Shown piece by piece: positions 1-5,036 of a DNA stretch of 5,036 nucleotides (position 1 is its first letter; each line of letters starts with the position of its first letter). Source of the DNA: DAOTUL01 sp034437435 (GTDB lineage Bacteria > Chloroflexota > Anaerolineae > Aggregatilineales > Phototrophicaceae); NCBI GenBank assembly GCA_964417785.1, contig CAYQJO010000298.1, positions 1-5,036 on the forward strand, given 5' to 3'. Both the position numbers and the translations under genes were made by a program. The notes below the pieces were generated by a model. It was not told the DNA's origin, made no database searches, and saw only the letters and a program-made list of their open reading frames with translations.

Positions 1-48
1 CGACCACCGAGATCTACACTCTTTCCCTACACGACGCTCTTCCGATCT
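1..48 (+). other. Illumina TruSeq universal (P5) adapter contamination
   Basis: These 48 bases read as the 3' 48 bases of the 58-base Illumina TruSeq universal adapter, from CGACCACCGAGATCTACAC through to ACGACGCTCTTCCGATCT, with no mismatch that I can see. The sequence after base 48 is immediately in frame with conserved TruA residues (TVEANAFLHHMVRRMVG), so the adapter-to-genome junction lies at 48/49. This is untrimmed library sequence at a contig end, not biology. Any coding or regulatory call across it would be false. The adapter identity is from memory, but the match is long and exact. Confidence 0.97.
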
Positions 49-282
49 ACTGTAGAAGCCAACGCCTTCCTGCACCATATGGTGCGGCGGATGGTTGGCT
101 TACAGATTGATGTAGGGTTAAATCGGATAACCGTCGAGGATTTTACCGCCTGCTTCCGATCTGCGGACCTGTCGCGGGTGCGAACTATCGCGCCGCCCCA
201 GGGTTTAATCCTCGAAAAAGTCCGTTATGAAGAATCCGTTTCGCAAAATCGCTGCCGGGACAGTGGACAAATCGAAGCGTAA
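49..282 (+). CDS. truA: tRNA pseudouridine synthase A, C-terminal fragment (5' truncated by contig end)
   Basis: TruA isomerises uridine to pseudouridine at positions 38-40 of the tRNA anticodon arm. Only the last 77 residues are present. The frame is open from the adapter junction at 49 to the TAA at 280-282. The fragment begins TVEANAFLHHMVRRMVG, the strongly conserved C-terminal TruA segment (ANAFLHHMVR in many homologues). It continues with the usual helix and the closing APPQGLILEKVRYEE, matching the family pattern AP..GL.L..V.Y. About 15 residues follow that motif and look like a non-conserved tail. The catalytic aspartate and the N-terminal half lie upstream and are missing because the contig ends here, not because the gene is broken. 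The frame contains an ATG at 79, but it lies inside the conserved motif and is not the start. The gene precedes rplM by 43 bases, an order (truA-rplM-rpsI) common in bacteria. Confidence 0.93.
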   Translation, partial: TVEANAFLHHMVRRMVGLQIDVGLNRITVEDFTACFRSADLSRVRTIAPPQGLILEKVRYEESVSQNRCRDSGQIEA

Positions 283-294
283 TGACCGATTGCA

Positions 295-313
295 GGCGGA
301 GCGTTGGCCCGCC
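295..313 (+). promoter_or_regulatory. small hairpin directly upstream of the rplM Shine-Dalgarno
   Basis: GGCGG (295-299) can pair with CCGCC (309-313) around a nine-base loop. The stem ends one base before the GGAGG ribosome binding site at 314-318. A helix here could influence ribosome access, and L13 is known in E. coli to repress its own operon at the translational level. A five-base GC stem can also arise by chance in GC-rich DNA, so a regulatory role is only a suggestion. Confidence 0.25.
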
Positions 314-325
314 GGAGGAAAAAAG

Positions 326-760
326 ATGAGACAGAAGACCTATTCAGCCAAACCCAGCGATATTCAACGTCGCTGGTGGATAGTGGACGCTGAGGGCCAG
401 ACACTCGGACGTCTGGCGTCCAAAATTTCGCCCTACCTGACCGGTAAGAACAAACCAATTTACTCCCCCAATCTGGATACCGGCGATTATGTGATCGTCA
501 TCAACTGCGACAAGATCGTTGTCACTGGCAATCGCCTGGATAGCAAGCTGTATCGCCGCTATTCTGGCTATCCCGGTGGCCTGCGCTCGGTTAGTTTGCG
601 CGAGATGATGGATAAGCACCCGGAGCGCGTCATCAAGTTCGCCGTGAAGGGTATGCTGCCGAGTACGACATTGGGACGCCAGATGCTCAAGAAGCTGAAG
701 GTTTACACCGGTAGTGAGCATCCCCATGCCGCCCAGAAACCCGAAATCCTGGAATTGTAG
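326..760 (+). CDS. rplM: 50S ribosomal protein L13
   Basis: L13 is an early-assembling protein of the large ribosomal subunit that binds 23S rRNA. The 144-residue product has the usual length of about 142-147. It carries family landmarks in order: RRWWIVDAEGQTLGRLAS (15-32), the LTGKNKP segment (38-44), GDYVIVINCDKIVVTGNR (53-70), YRRYSGYPGGLRS (76-88), the AVKGMLP region (106-112) and HPHAAQKP (132-139). The start is ATG 326: a strong GGAGG lies at 314-318, seven bases upstream, and the protein then begins MRQKTYSAKP as homologues do. The same frame is open back to an ATG at 227, but that would add 33 residues overlapping truA that do not resemble L13. The gene is followed by rpsI after 14 bases, the conserved rplM-rpsI operon, and is probably co-transcribed with truA upstream. 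Confidence 0.97.
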   Translation: MRQKTYSAKPSDIQRRWWIVDAEGQTLGRLASKISPYLTGKNKPIYSPNLDTGDYVIVINCDKIVVTGNRLDSKLYRRYSGYPGGLRSVSLREMMDKHPERVIKFAVKGMLPSTTLGRQMLKKLKVYTGSEHPHAAQKPEILEL

Positions 761-774
761 AGGGAATGTGAGCC

Positions 775-1170
775 ATGTCTGCACAATATTATGAAGGTAT
801 CGGACGGCGCAAGCGGGCGACTGCGCGTGTGCGCTTGTTCCCCGGCGGCACCGGCAATATGGTGATTAACGATGTGGATGCCCGCGACTATCTGCCGCGT
901 GCTGGTGATGTCGAGATCATGCTGGCACCGTTGTCCGACATCGGGCAGGAAGCCAGCTATGACATCACCGTCCATGTGAACGGCGGTGGCGTCAGCGGCC
1001 AGCGTGACGCGATTTTGCTGGGTGTTGCCCGCGCACTGGTCAAGATCGACCCCGATATGCGTGCGCGTCTGAAAGATGGCGGCTATCTCTCCCGCGATCC
1101 GCGTGTGAAGGAACGCAAGAAGCCCGGTCTCAAGCGTGCGCGTAAGGCCCCGACCTACACCAAACGCTAG
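775..1170 (+). CDS. rpsI: 30S ribosomal protein S9
   Basis: S9 is a small-subunit head protein whose positively charged C-terminal tail reaches the P-site tRNA. The 131-residue product shows the family pattern: YYEGIGRRKRATARVRLFPG (5-24), VINDVDARDYLPR (30-42), YDITVHVNGGGVSGQRDAI (62-80), GVARALVKIDP (83-93) and the basic tail SRDPRVKERKKPGLKRARK (106-124) ending in the characteristic Lys-Arg. An AGGGA at 761-765 sits nine bases before the ATG at 775, immediately after the rplM stop. The tail sequence resembles Chloroflexota homologues as I recall them. The gene is the last of the ribosomal operon: a strong terminator starts nine bases after its stop codon. Confidence 0.97.
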   Translation: MSAQYYEGIGRRKRATARVRLFPGGTGNMVINDVDARDYLPRAGDVEIMLAPLSDIGQEASYDITVHVNGGGVSGQRDAILLGVARALVKIDPDMRARLKDGGYLSRDPRVKERKKPGLKRARKAPTYTKR

Positions 1171-1178
1171 ATTACACG

Positions 1179-1211
1179 AACAGGCGGCAGCATATGCCGC
1201 CTGTTTTTGTT
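1179..1211 (+). terminator. Rho-independent terminator after rpsI
   Basis: AACAGGCGGCA (1179-1189) is perfectly complementary to TGCCGCCTGTT (1195-1205). This gives an 11-base-pair GC-rich stem with a five-base GCATA loop, followed by a T-rich tract (TTTTTGTTT, 1204-1212). This is a textbook intrinsic terminator, closing the truA-rplM-rpsI transcript and separating it from mazG. The arm is close to mazG (1233), so some read-through may still supply mazG. Confidence 0.92.
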
Positions 1212-1232
1212 TGTGCGAAAGGGATGTAACCC

Positions 1233-2669
1233 ATGACCCTGACGATAGTCGGACTCGGTCCCGGTGATGTGGATGATCTGTCGCGGAAAGCGTGGCGTGT
1301 TCTCAAACAGGCGCAGACAATCTATTTGCGGACGGCGCAGCATGGCTGTGTGAAATGTCTGCCGCAAACTGGCGCGATTTATCATAGTTTTGACGAGCTA
1401 TACGAGAGCGCCGACGACTTCGATGCCGTTTACCAGCAGATTGTCGAGACGCTGTTGGCGGCGGCCCGGTCGGGTGATGTGGTGTATGCGGTGCCGGGAG
1501 ACCCGCTGGTGGGCGAATCGACGACGGCCTATATCCTGGAACGGGCTGATGTGGAGATCGTCAACGGCATCAGCTTTGTCGAGCCGACTCTCAAGCTGGT
1601 GGGTGTGGATGCACTGGACGGCCTGCAAATCCTGGATGGAATCGAGATTGCCGGTTACCACCATCCACCGATCAACCCGGATTACCCGGCGCTGGTGGGG
1701 CAGGTTTTCAACCGGCGGTTGGCGTCGGATGTTAAGCTGACGTTGATGAACCAGTATCCGGATGATTTTCCGGTGCGGTTGGTCCATGCTTCCGGGACGC
1801 CGGAGGCTGAAGCGGAAGACCTGCCGTTATATGAGATCGACCGCAGCGAGAAGATCGGCCACATGACCTCGCTGTATGTCCCGGCGCTGGCGCAAATGTC
1901 CAGTTTTGAGCAGTTCCAGGAGATTATCGCGCATCTTCGCGCACCGGAGGGCTGCCCCTGGGATCGCAAGCAGACGCACCAGTCGCTGCGGCAGTATTTG
2001 CTGGAAGAGGCGTATGAGGTGCTGGAAGCGATTGACGCGGGTGACACCGATGAGCTTTACCGCGAACTGGGCGATTTGCTGCTGCAAATTGTGCTGCATA
2101 CGCAGATTGCCATCGATGAGGGCGAGTTTTACATGAGCGATGTCATCCGGCATATCAATGCCAAGATGGTGCGGCGGCACCCGCATGTTTTTGCCACCAC
2201 CGAGGTTGATGGCGCGGATGAGGTGGTGACGAACTGGCAGGCGATCAAGCAGCAGGAGAAGGCGGAGAACGGCGCAGGGCTGGAGTCGCTGCTGGCAAGC
2301 ATCCCGAAGGCGCTGCCGGCGCTGTTGTGGGCGTATCAGGCGCAGGACCGGGCGGCACGGGTGGGCTTTGATTGGCCGCAGATCGAGAATGTGCGCGAGA
2401 AGATTGTGGAGGAGTTGGAGGAGGTGCTGGCGGCACCCGATGAGGCGGCACAGCAGGCGGAATTAGGCGATTTGCTGTTTGTGATGGTCAATTGGGCGCG
2501 GTGGCTCAAAATCGACCCGGAAAACGCTTTGCGGGAGGCGAATGCGAAATTTACGCGGCGGTTCCAGTACATTGAGGGGCGGGTGCGAGAACAGGGGCGC
2601 GAGATGGCGGATTTTACGCTGGCGGAGTTGGATGCTTACTGGGATGAGGCGAAGCGGTTGGGGTTGTGA
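1233..2669 (+). CDS. mazG: nucleoside triphosphate pyrophosphohydrolase MazG with N-terminal tetrapyrrole-methylase-like domain (YabN type)
   Basis: MazG hydrolyses NTPs to NMP and pyrophosphate, clearing aberrant nucleotides and influencing stress survival. The 478-residue protein has two parts. Residues 1 to about 220 resemble an SAM-dependent tetrapyrrole (corrin/porphyrin) methylase: TIVGLGPGDVDDLS near the N-terminus and YAVPGDPLVGES at 85-96, as in B. subtilis YabN. Residues about 224-478 form a double MazG module. The first half has FQEIIAHLRAPEGCPWDRKQTH (228-249) with the metal-binding EExxE (258-262) and ELGD (278-281). The second has VGFDWP (377-382), EExxE (393-397) and ELGD (410-413). 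Both acidic metal sites look intact. The start is ATG 1233, with AAAGGGA (1218-1224) eight bases upstream. The substrate of the methylase-like domain is unknown in this family. The gene lies after the rpsI terminator, so it needs either its own promoter or read-through. I could not pick out a promoter in the short gap. Confidence 0.95.
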   Translation: MTLTIVGLGPGDVDDLSRKAWRVLKQAQTIYLRTAQHGCVKCLPQTGAIYHSFDELYESADDFDAVYQQIVETLLAAARSGDVVYAVPGDPLVGESTTAYILERADVEIVNGISFVEPTLKLVGVDALDGLQILDGIEIAGYHHPPINPDYPALVGQVFNRRLASDVKLTLMNQYPDDFPVRLVHASGTPEAEAEDLPLYEIDRSEKIGHMTSLYVPALAQMSSFEQFQEIIAHLRAPEGCPWDRKQTHQSLRQYLLEEAYEVLEAIDAGDTDELYRELGDLLLQIVLHTQIAIDEGEFYMSDVIRHINAKMVRRHPHVFATTEVDGADEVVTNWQAIKQQEKAENGAGLESLLASIPKALPALLWAYQAQDRAARVGFDWPQIENVREKIVEELEEVLAAPDEAAQQAELGDLLFVMVNWARWLKIDPENALREANAKFTRRFQYIEGRVREQGREMADFTLAELDAYWDEAKRLGL

Positions 2670-2893
2670 TGGCGCATCTGGCGGATTTATTGAGTAGCCG
2701 CCGAGTGTTGAAAACACATCGGCTACACATTGCCAGCCCACTGAAGGGGCTGGGGTGGATGGTCGGCGTTCAGAGTCCCGGTTCCATTTTTCCAGGGTGG
2801 GATTGGGATTCGAATTCTCCTATAAATTCTGGCCCAACTCACCTTATGTCGAGTCATCTGGTATGGGATAACCAGTGTTTTGTTCGTTCATGA
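2669..2893 (+). CDS. doubtful small ORF overlapping the mazG stop codon
   Basis: The ATG at 2669-2671 overlaps the mazG TGA by one base (TGATG), an arrangement typical of translational coupling, and the frame stays open for 74 residues to the TGA at 2891-2893. The first 20 or so codons (MAHLADLLSSRRVLKTHRLH) use the GC-rich codons of the housekeeping block. The rest, rich in Gly, Pro, Ser and Trp, looks like non-coding or degraded sequence. I recognise no domain. There is no clear Shine-Dalgarno beyond the G-rich end of mazG, and the frame covers two strong hairpins. It could be the leftover 5' end of a gene that followed mazG before rearrangement, or chance. Confidence 0.2.
   Translation: MAHLADLLSSRRVLKTHRLHIASPLKGLGWMVGVQSPGSIFPGWDWDSNSPINSGPTHLMSSHLVWDNQCFVRS
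2694..2726. other. hairpin downstream of mazG
   Basis: GTAGCCG (2694-2700) is complementary to CGGCTAC (2720-2726), and inside this GTGTT (2705-2709) pairs with AACAC (2713-2717) around a short loop. The result is a long interrupted stem 24 bases after the mazG stop. No T-run follows on the + strand, so it is not a classical intrinsic terminator. It may instead protect the 3' end of the mazG transcript or end it with help from another factor. Confidence 0.5.
2733..2753. other. second GC-rich hairpin downstream of mazG
   Basis: CCAGCCC (2733-2739) is perfectly complementary to GGGCTGG (2747-2753) around a seven-base loop (ACTGAAG). It lies only six bases after the previous hairpin and is likewise not followed by a T-run on either strand. 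Two adjacent stems right after a gene suggest a transcript-end structure, but this is unproven. Confidence 0.45.
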
Positions 2894-2960
2894 TAGCCTC
2901 CAATATTCTAATGTTATTATTTAGTGCATAGTCACTTTGCTGTCTTTAGCGTTAAGCAAA
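2754..2960. other. intergenic transition, GC-rich to AT-rich
   Basis: Beyond the doubtful small frame that crosses its left part, this stretch contains no gene I can support on either strand. Base composition drops visibly: up to about 2800 it resembles the housekeeping block, and from about 2890 it becomes AT-rich. I saw no convincing tRNA, insertion sequence end, direct repeat or attachment site. It separates mazG from the promoter of the nuclease gene. Confidence 0.5.
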
Positions 2961-2989
2961 TTGCCAGCATTATAGGCTTATTTTATAAT
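2961..2989 (+). promoter_or_regulatory. sigma-70-type promoter for the nuclease gene
   Basis: TTGCCA (2961-2966) matches the -35 consensus TTGACA at five of six positions. TATAAT (2984-2989) is a perfect -10 box, and the spacer is exactly 17 bases. The surrounding DNA is AT-rich. Transcription would start near 2996, giving a leader of roughly 45 bases before the ATG at 3042. The hexamers and spacing are seen directly. Use by this organism's main sigma factor is inferred. Confidence 0.7.
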
Positions 2990-3041
2990 TCATCTTTATC
3001 ATGCTGTCTGTGGCAATCGTGGACAGGGTTTGGGAGAAACG

Positions 3042-3950
3042 ATGGGGGACATTAAGCTATTTCGCGTCAGTACGGCAGGCGTGCAAGAATTGACCGGACA
3101 ATCGGTTACGGTGGAAAAATCGCTGCAAAACCTAATCGAAGGTCATCTCGAAGACCTGCTTGGGGTACGCTTTCTGGCATCCGAATACACCACTGGTAAG
3201 ACACACGGCGGTCGTATCGACACCCTGGGAATTGATGAGAATGGCTTTCCAGTCATCGTCGAGTACAAGCGATCACTCAATGAAAACGTGATCAATCAAG
3301 GGCTTTTTTATCTCAACTGGCTGCTCGACCATCGGGGCGAGTTTGAATTGATGGTCATGAAGCAATATGGGCGCGAATCCGCTGAACAGATCGAATGGGC
3401 CAATCCACGTCTGTTGTGTATTGCTGGAGATTTCACAAAATACGATGAACACGCGGTACAACAGATCAACCGGACTATAGAGTTGATTCGTTATCGCACA
3501 TACGGCGATGATTTGCTTCTGCTTGAGTTGGTCAACGCGGTCTCCGTCCCCAATATACCTACTGAAGCAAAACCTTCAGCAGCAAAGAACAGCTATAAAT
3601 CCGTCTCAGACTATCTGGAGCAGGCACCTACGTCATTGCAAAATCTCTTTGCTGATCTCGAAGCATTCATACTGGCATTGGGTGATGACATTCAGAAGAA
3701 AACGCTACAGACGTACTTCGCTTACAAGCGCATCAAAAACTTTGCTTGCGTCGAGGTTCATCCTCAGACCCAGCAGTTACTCGTATACCTCAAAGTCAAT
3801 CCAGACGGCGTGGAGCTTGAGGAAGGCTTCGTGCGTGATGTCCGCAAAATCGGACACTTTGGAACCGGCGATTTAGAAATCCGAATGGGTTCACGCGATG
3901 ATCTGGAACGTGGAAAACCCCTGATTGAGGCAAGTTACTCGGCGAGTTGA
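3042..3950 (+). CDS. PD-(D/E)XK nuclease-like protein with NucS/DUF91-type N-terminal domain and C-terminal DUF5655-type domain
   Basis: This 302-residue protein is probably a DNA-processing nuclease. Residues about 1-165 show the PD-(D/E)XK core: an N-terminal helix with Glu (E25, E33, E37), then HGGRID with D60, then VIVEYK with E74 and K76 (D-X13-E-X-K), then VINQGLFYLNWL with Q86. This order matches the RecB-like domain of NucS (DUF91). The segment PRLLCIAGDFTKYDEHAVQQIN (122-143) continues the fold. A Pro/Ala/Ser-rich linker (about 170-186) leads to a C-terminal domain (about 187-302) ending VRDVRKIGHFGTGDLEIRM, which I recognise as DUF5655-like. The start is ATG 3042 with GGGAG at 3032-3036, five bases upstream. 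A TTG at 3030 in the same frame overlaps that ribosome binding site and is unlikely. The gene has its own strong promoter. Its substrate is unknown. Defence or mismatch-type repair is inference from the nuclease fold only. Confidence 0.85.
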   Translation: MGDIKLFRVSTAGVQELTGQSVTVEKSLQNLIEGHLEDLLGVRFLASEYTTGKTHGGRIDTLGIDENGFPVIVEYKRSLNENVINQGLFYLNWLLDHRGEFELMVMKQYGRESAEQIEWANPRLLCIAGDFTKYDEHAVQQINRTIELIRYRTYGDDLLLLELVNAVSVPNIPTEAKPSAAKNSYKSVSDYLEQAPTSLQNLFADLEAFILALGDDIQKKTLQTYFAYKRIKNFACVEVHPQTQQLLVYLKVNPDGVELEEGFVRDVRKIGHFGTGDLEIRMGSRDDLERGKPLIEASYSAS

Positions 3951-4111
3951 GCAAACGAAGTTTTCTAACGAGACGTGGGTTAACGATAAGGGCAATAGAT
4001 GGTTGAAAGCTCTTCAGCGTGGTGATGACGGAATTGACCAATTAGGGCAGTATTTAAACCTTGGCTAATCGGGTTACATTGAATTTGCCTGGAAGTTACA
4101 AAGGGTTGAAA
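3951..4111. other. intergenic gap between the nuclease gene and the unknown gene
   Basis: I found no terminator hairpin with a T-run in these 161 bases, and no promoter with good hexamers at proper spacing: TTGACC (4034-4039) has no matching -10 box. Read-through from the nuclease promoter into the next gene is therefore possible. A short frame open from 3925 to the TAA at 4066-4068, overlapping the nuclease 3' end, gives a protein-like sequence (TWVNDKGNRWLKALQRGDDG), but it has no good start or ribosome binding site. It may be a gene remnant or chance. Confidence 0.4.
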
Positions 4112-5036
4112 ATGAAGTATGAAATACAGTTGGACCATCCTCTCCCTATGGGCATATCGATGGATACTGTTGAAATTGGAGAAAACACCAGAATACTCAC
4201 AACAGCGTTCTTCAAAGACACAGATGGACATGATTTCTTCGAGACTCTTAAGACATTTGAGAGATTGTTCCTTGGTCCGTTCAAGAGCGAAGGGAATAAT
4301 TTATCCGGTATCGACAACGTTTTGGTTTTAATGGTGAAAAATATCTGTACGGTTTATATTAATGAATGCAAATTTATTATAAATGCTATTGCACAGAGAA
4401 ATCTGAGTTCAGGTGAGCCAATTACACGAAATGACATTCTGGGTGTTCGAAGTCTTGCGATTCAGAATATTATCATCCCAGATGATGTTGGCATCATTTT
4501 ATTCTTCTCCATCGGATGGCGGCGAGGTCTTTTCTTTGATTGTCGTCCTAATTCTGGCGCGAATCTCCACAACATCCATCAAGTTATGGGTAGGCATTAT
4601 GAATCTCTTTTATACGATGATATTCAACACCTAACCGAGAATTTGTGGAACTCAATATTTGAAGTAGGCTGGTTTCCCTTTTTGAGCTTGTTTGGACCAA
4701 GAGAGGATAAATTCAAGCGGTTGTTGTTACGCGCTGCTGAAGGTAAGCCAATCGACATTGCGGAAAATGAATTGTTAGCTTCATTTGATGAAGTGGCTTT
4801 AAAGGAAATAGAAACCCGTCTGATAAAGACAAAAGTCTTTGAACCTCATATGGAGATTTTTGCGACAGGACTCGAAAGATATTTGAGCCGAGACTATGTG
4901 TCTTGTATTAGTACGATTTGGCCTCGGATTGAAGGAATTTTACGATATGCCTATGGCCTTGAGTCGAATTCACGCCTGAAAGCATTACTGGACGGTATGC
5001 GTAAAGAACTGGATGAACACTCGACAGTGTTATCAG
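4112..5036 (+). CDS. uncharacterised protein, C-terminus cut by window end; possible HEPN/DUF4209-like helical region
   Basis: The frame from ATG 4112 stays open for 308 codons to the right edge without a stop, so the protein is incomplete. AAGGG (4101-4105) lies six bases before the ATG. Three parts can be described. Residues 1-100 are mixed and begin MKYEIQLDHPLP. The middle has a hydrophobic strand followed by a conserved-looking block, GIILFFSIGWRRGLFFDCRP (127-146), and GWFPFLSLFG (186-195), a pattern I have seen in unnamed bacterial proteins. The end has GLERYLSRDYVSCISTIWPRIEGILRYAYG (253-282), typical of helical domains of the DUF4209 or HEPN-like kind (Y...DY..aI..l.p.iEg.lR). I see no signal peptide, clear membrane segment or R-x4-6-H HEPN ribonuclease motif in the visible part. 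Codon use is more AT-rich than in the ribosomal block. The function is unknown; proximity to a nuclease gene hints at defence, weakly. Confidence 0.8.
   Translation, partial: MKYEIQLDHPLPMGISMDTVEIGENTRILTTAFFKDTDGHDFFETLKTFERLFLGPFKSEGNNLSGIDNVLVLMVKNICTVYINECKFIINAIAQRNLSSGEPITRNDILGVRSLAIQNIIIPDDVGIILFFSIGWRRGLFFDCRPNSGANLHNIHQVMGRHYESLLYDDIQHLTENLWNSIFEVGWFPFLSLFGPREDKFKRLLLRAAEGKPIDIAENELLASFDEVALKEIETRLIKTKVFEPHMEIFATGLERYLSRDYVSCISTIWPRIEGILRYAYGLESNSRLKALLDGMRKELDEHSTVLS

Noticed and set aside
153..162. A second copy of the last ten adapter bases (CTTCCGATCT) inside truA
   Set aside because: The TruA frame runs through it without an insertion or deletion, and the flanking residues keep the spacing expected between the family's conserved blocks. 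The ten-base match is most likely chance rather than a second chimeric junction.
227..325. Longer rplM start at ATG 227
   Set aside because: It would overlap truA and add 33 residues unlike any L13. The strong GGAGG at 314-318 serves ATG 326.
1398..2741. Several open frames on the minus strand and in other phases across mazG
   Set aside because: They are shadows of a GC-rich gene with clear protein family motifs on the + strand. Their products are low-complexity or unrecognisable and lack ribosome binding sites.
2801..2825. tRNA-like T-loop (GATTCGAATTC) suggesting a tRNA or attachment site
   Set aside because: The flanking bases do not form a five-base-pair T stem with the G53-C61 pair on either strand, and no acceptor or anticodon arms can be drawn.
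3030..3041. TTG start for the nuclease gene
   Set aside because: It overlaps the GGGAG ribosome binding site and has no site of its own. ATG 3042 is correctly spaced and begins like homologues (MGDIKLF).
4034..4056. TTGACC with TATTTA as a promoter for the unknown gene
   Set aside because: The spacer is only 11 bases, too short for a sigma-70 promoter, and no other -10 box lies at 16-18 bases.
4119..4634. Short + strand frames at 4119-4331 and 4413-4634
   Set aside because: Both lie inside the long open frame from 4112, which has a ribosome binding site and coherent protein blocks. The short ones do not.

Overview
The window looks like the left end of an assembled bacterial contig. Bases 1-48 are not genomic: they match the last 48 bases of the Illumina TruSeq universal (P5) adapter. 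Genomic sequence starts at 49, in the middle of a gene. All supportable genes are on the + strand. The order truA-rplM-rpsI, the S9 tail ending in KPGLKRARKAPTYTKR, and a MazG fused to a tetrapyrrole-methylase-like domain suggest a member of Chloroflexota, possibly Anaerolineae-like. That placement rests on recalled family resemblance and was not searched.

Positions 49-2669 are a GC-rich housekeeping block. It holds the C-terminal part of tRNA pseudouridine synthase TruA, ribosomal proteins L13 (rplM) and S9 (rpsI), a clear Rho-independent terminator at 1179-1211, and mazG with its own ribosome binding site. The products modify tRNA, build both ribosomal subunits and remove non-canonical NTPs.

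Positions 2670-3041 are a transition zone. It contains a doubtful 74-residue reading frame that starts on the mazG stop codon, two strong hairpins without U-runs, and then visibly AT-rich DNA with a near-consensus sigma-70 promoter (TTGCCA-17-TATAAT, 2961-2989).

Positions 3042-5036 have an accessory look and are less GC-rich, with different codon use. The promoter leads into a complete 302-residue protein with an N-terminal PD-(D/E)XK nuclease domain of the NucS/DUF91 type and a C-terminal DUF5655-type domain. After a 161-base gap comes a long open gene (308 codons) that runs off the right edge. It encodes an uncharacterised protein with a recognisable central GWRRGLFFD segment and a C-terminal helical stretch that may be HEPN/DUF4209-like. 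The nuclease plus the unknown protein is the most interesting part of the window: a possible DNA repair or defence pair next to a housekeeping block. This is only an inference from two genes, one of them incomplete.
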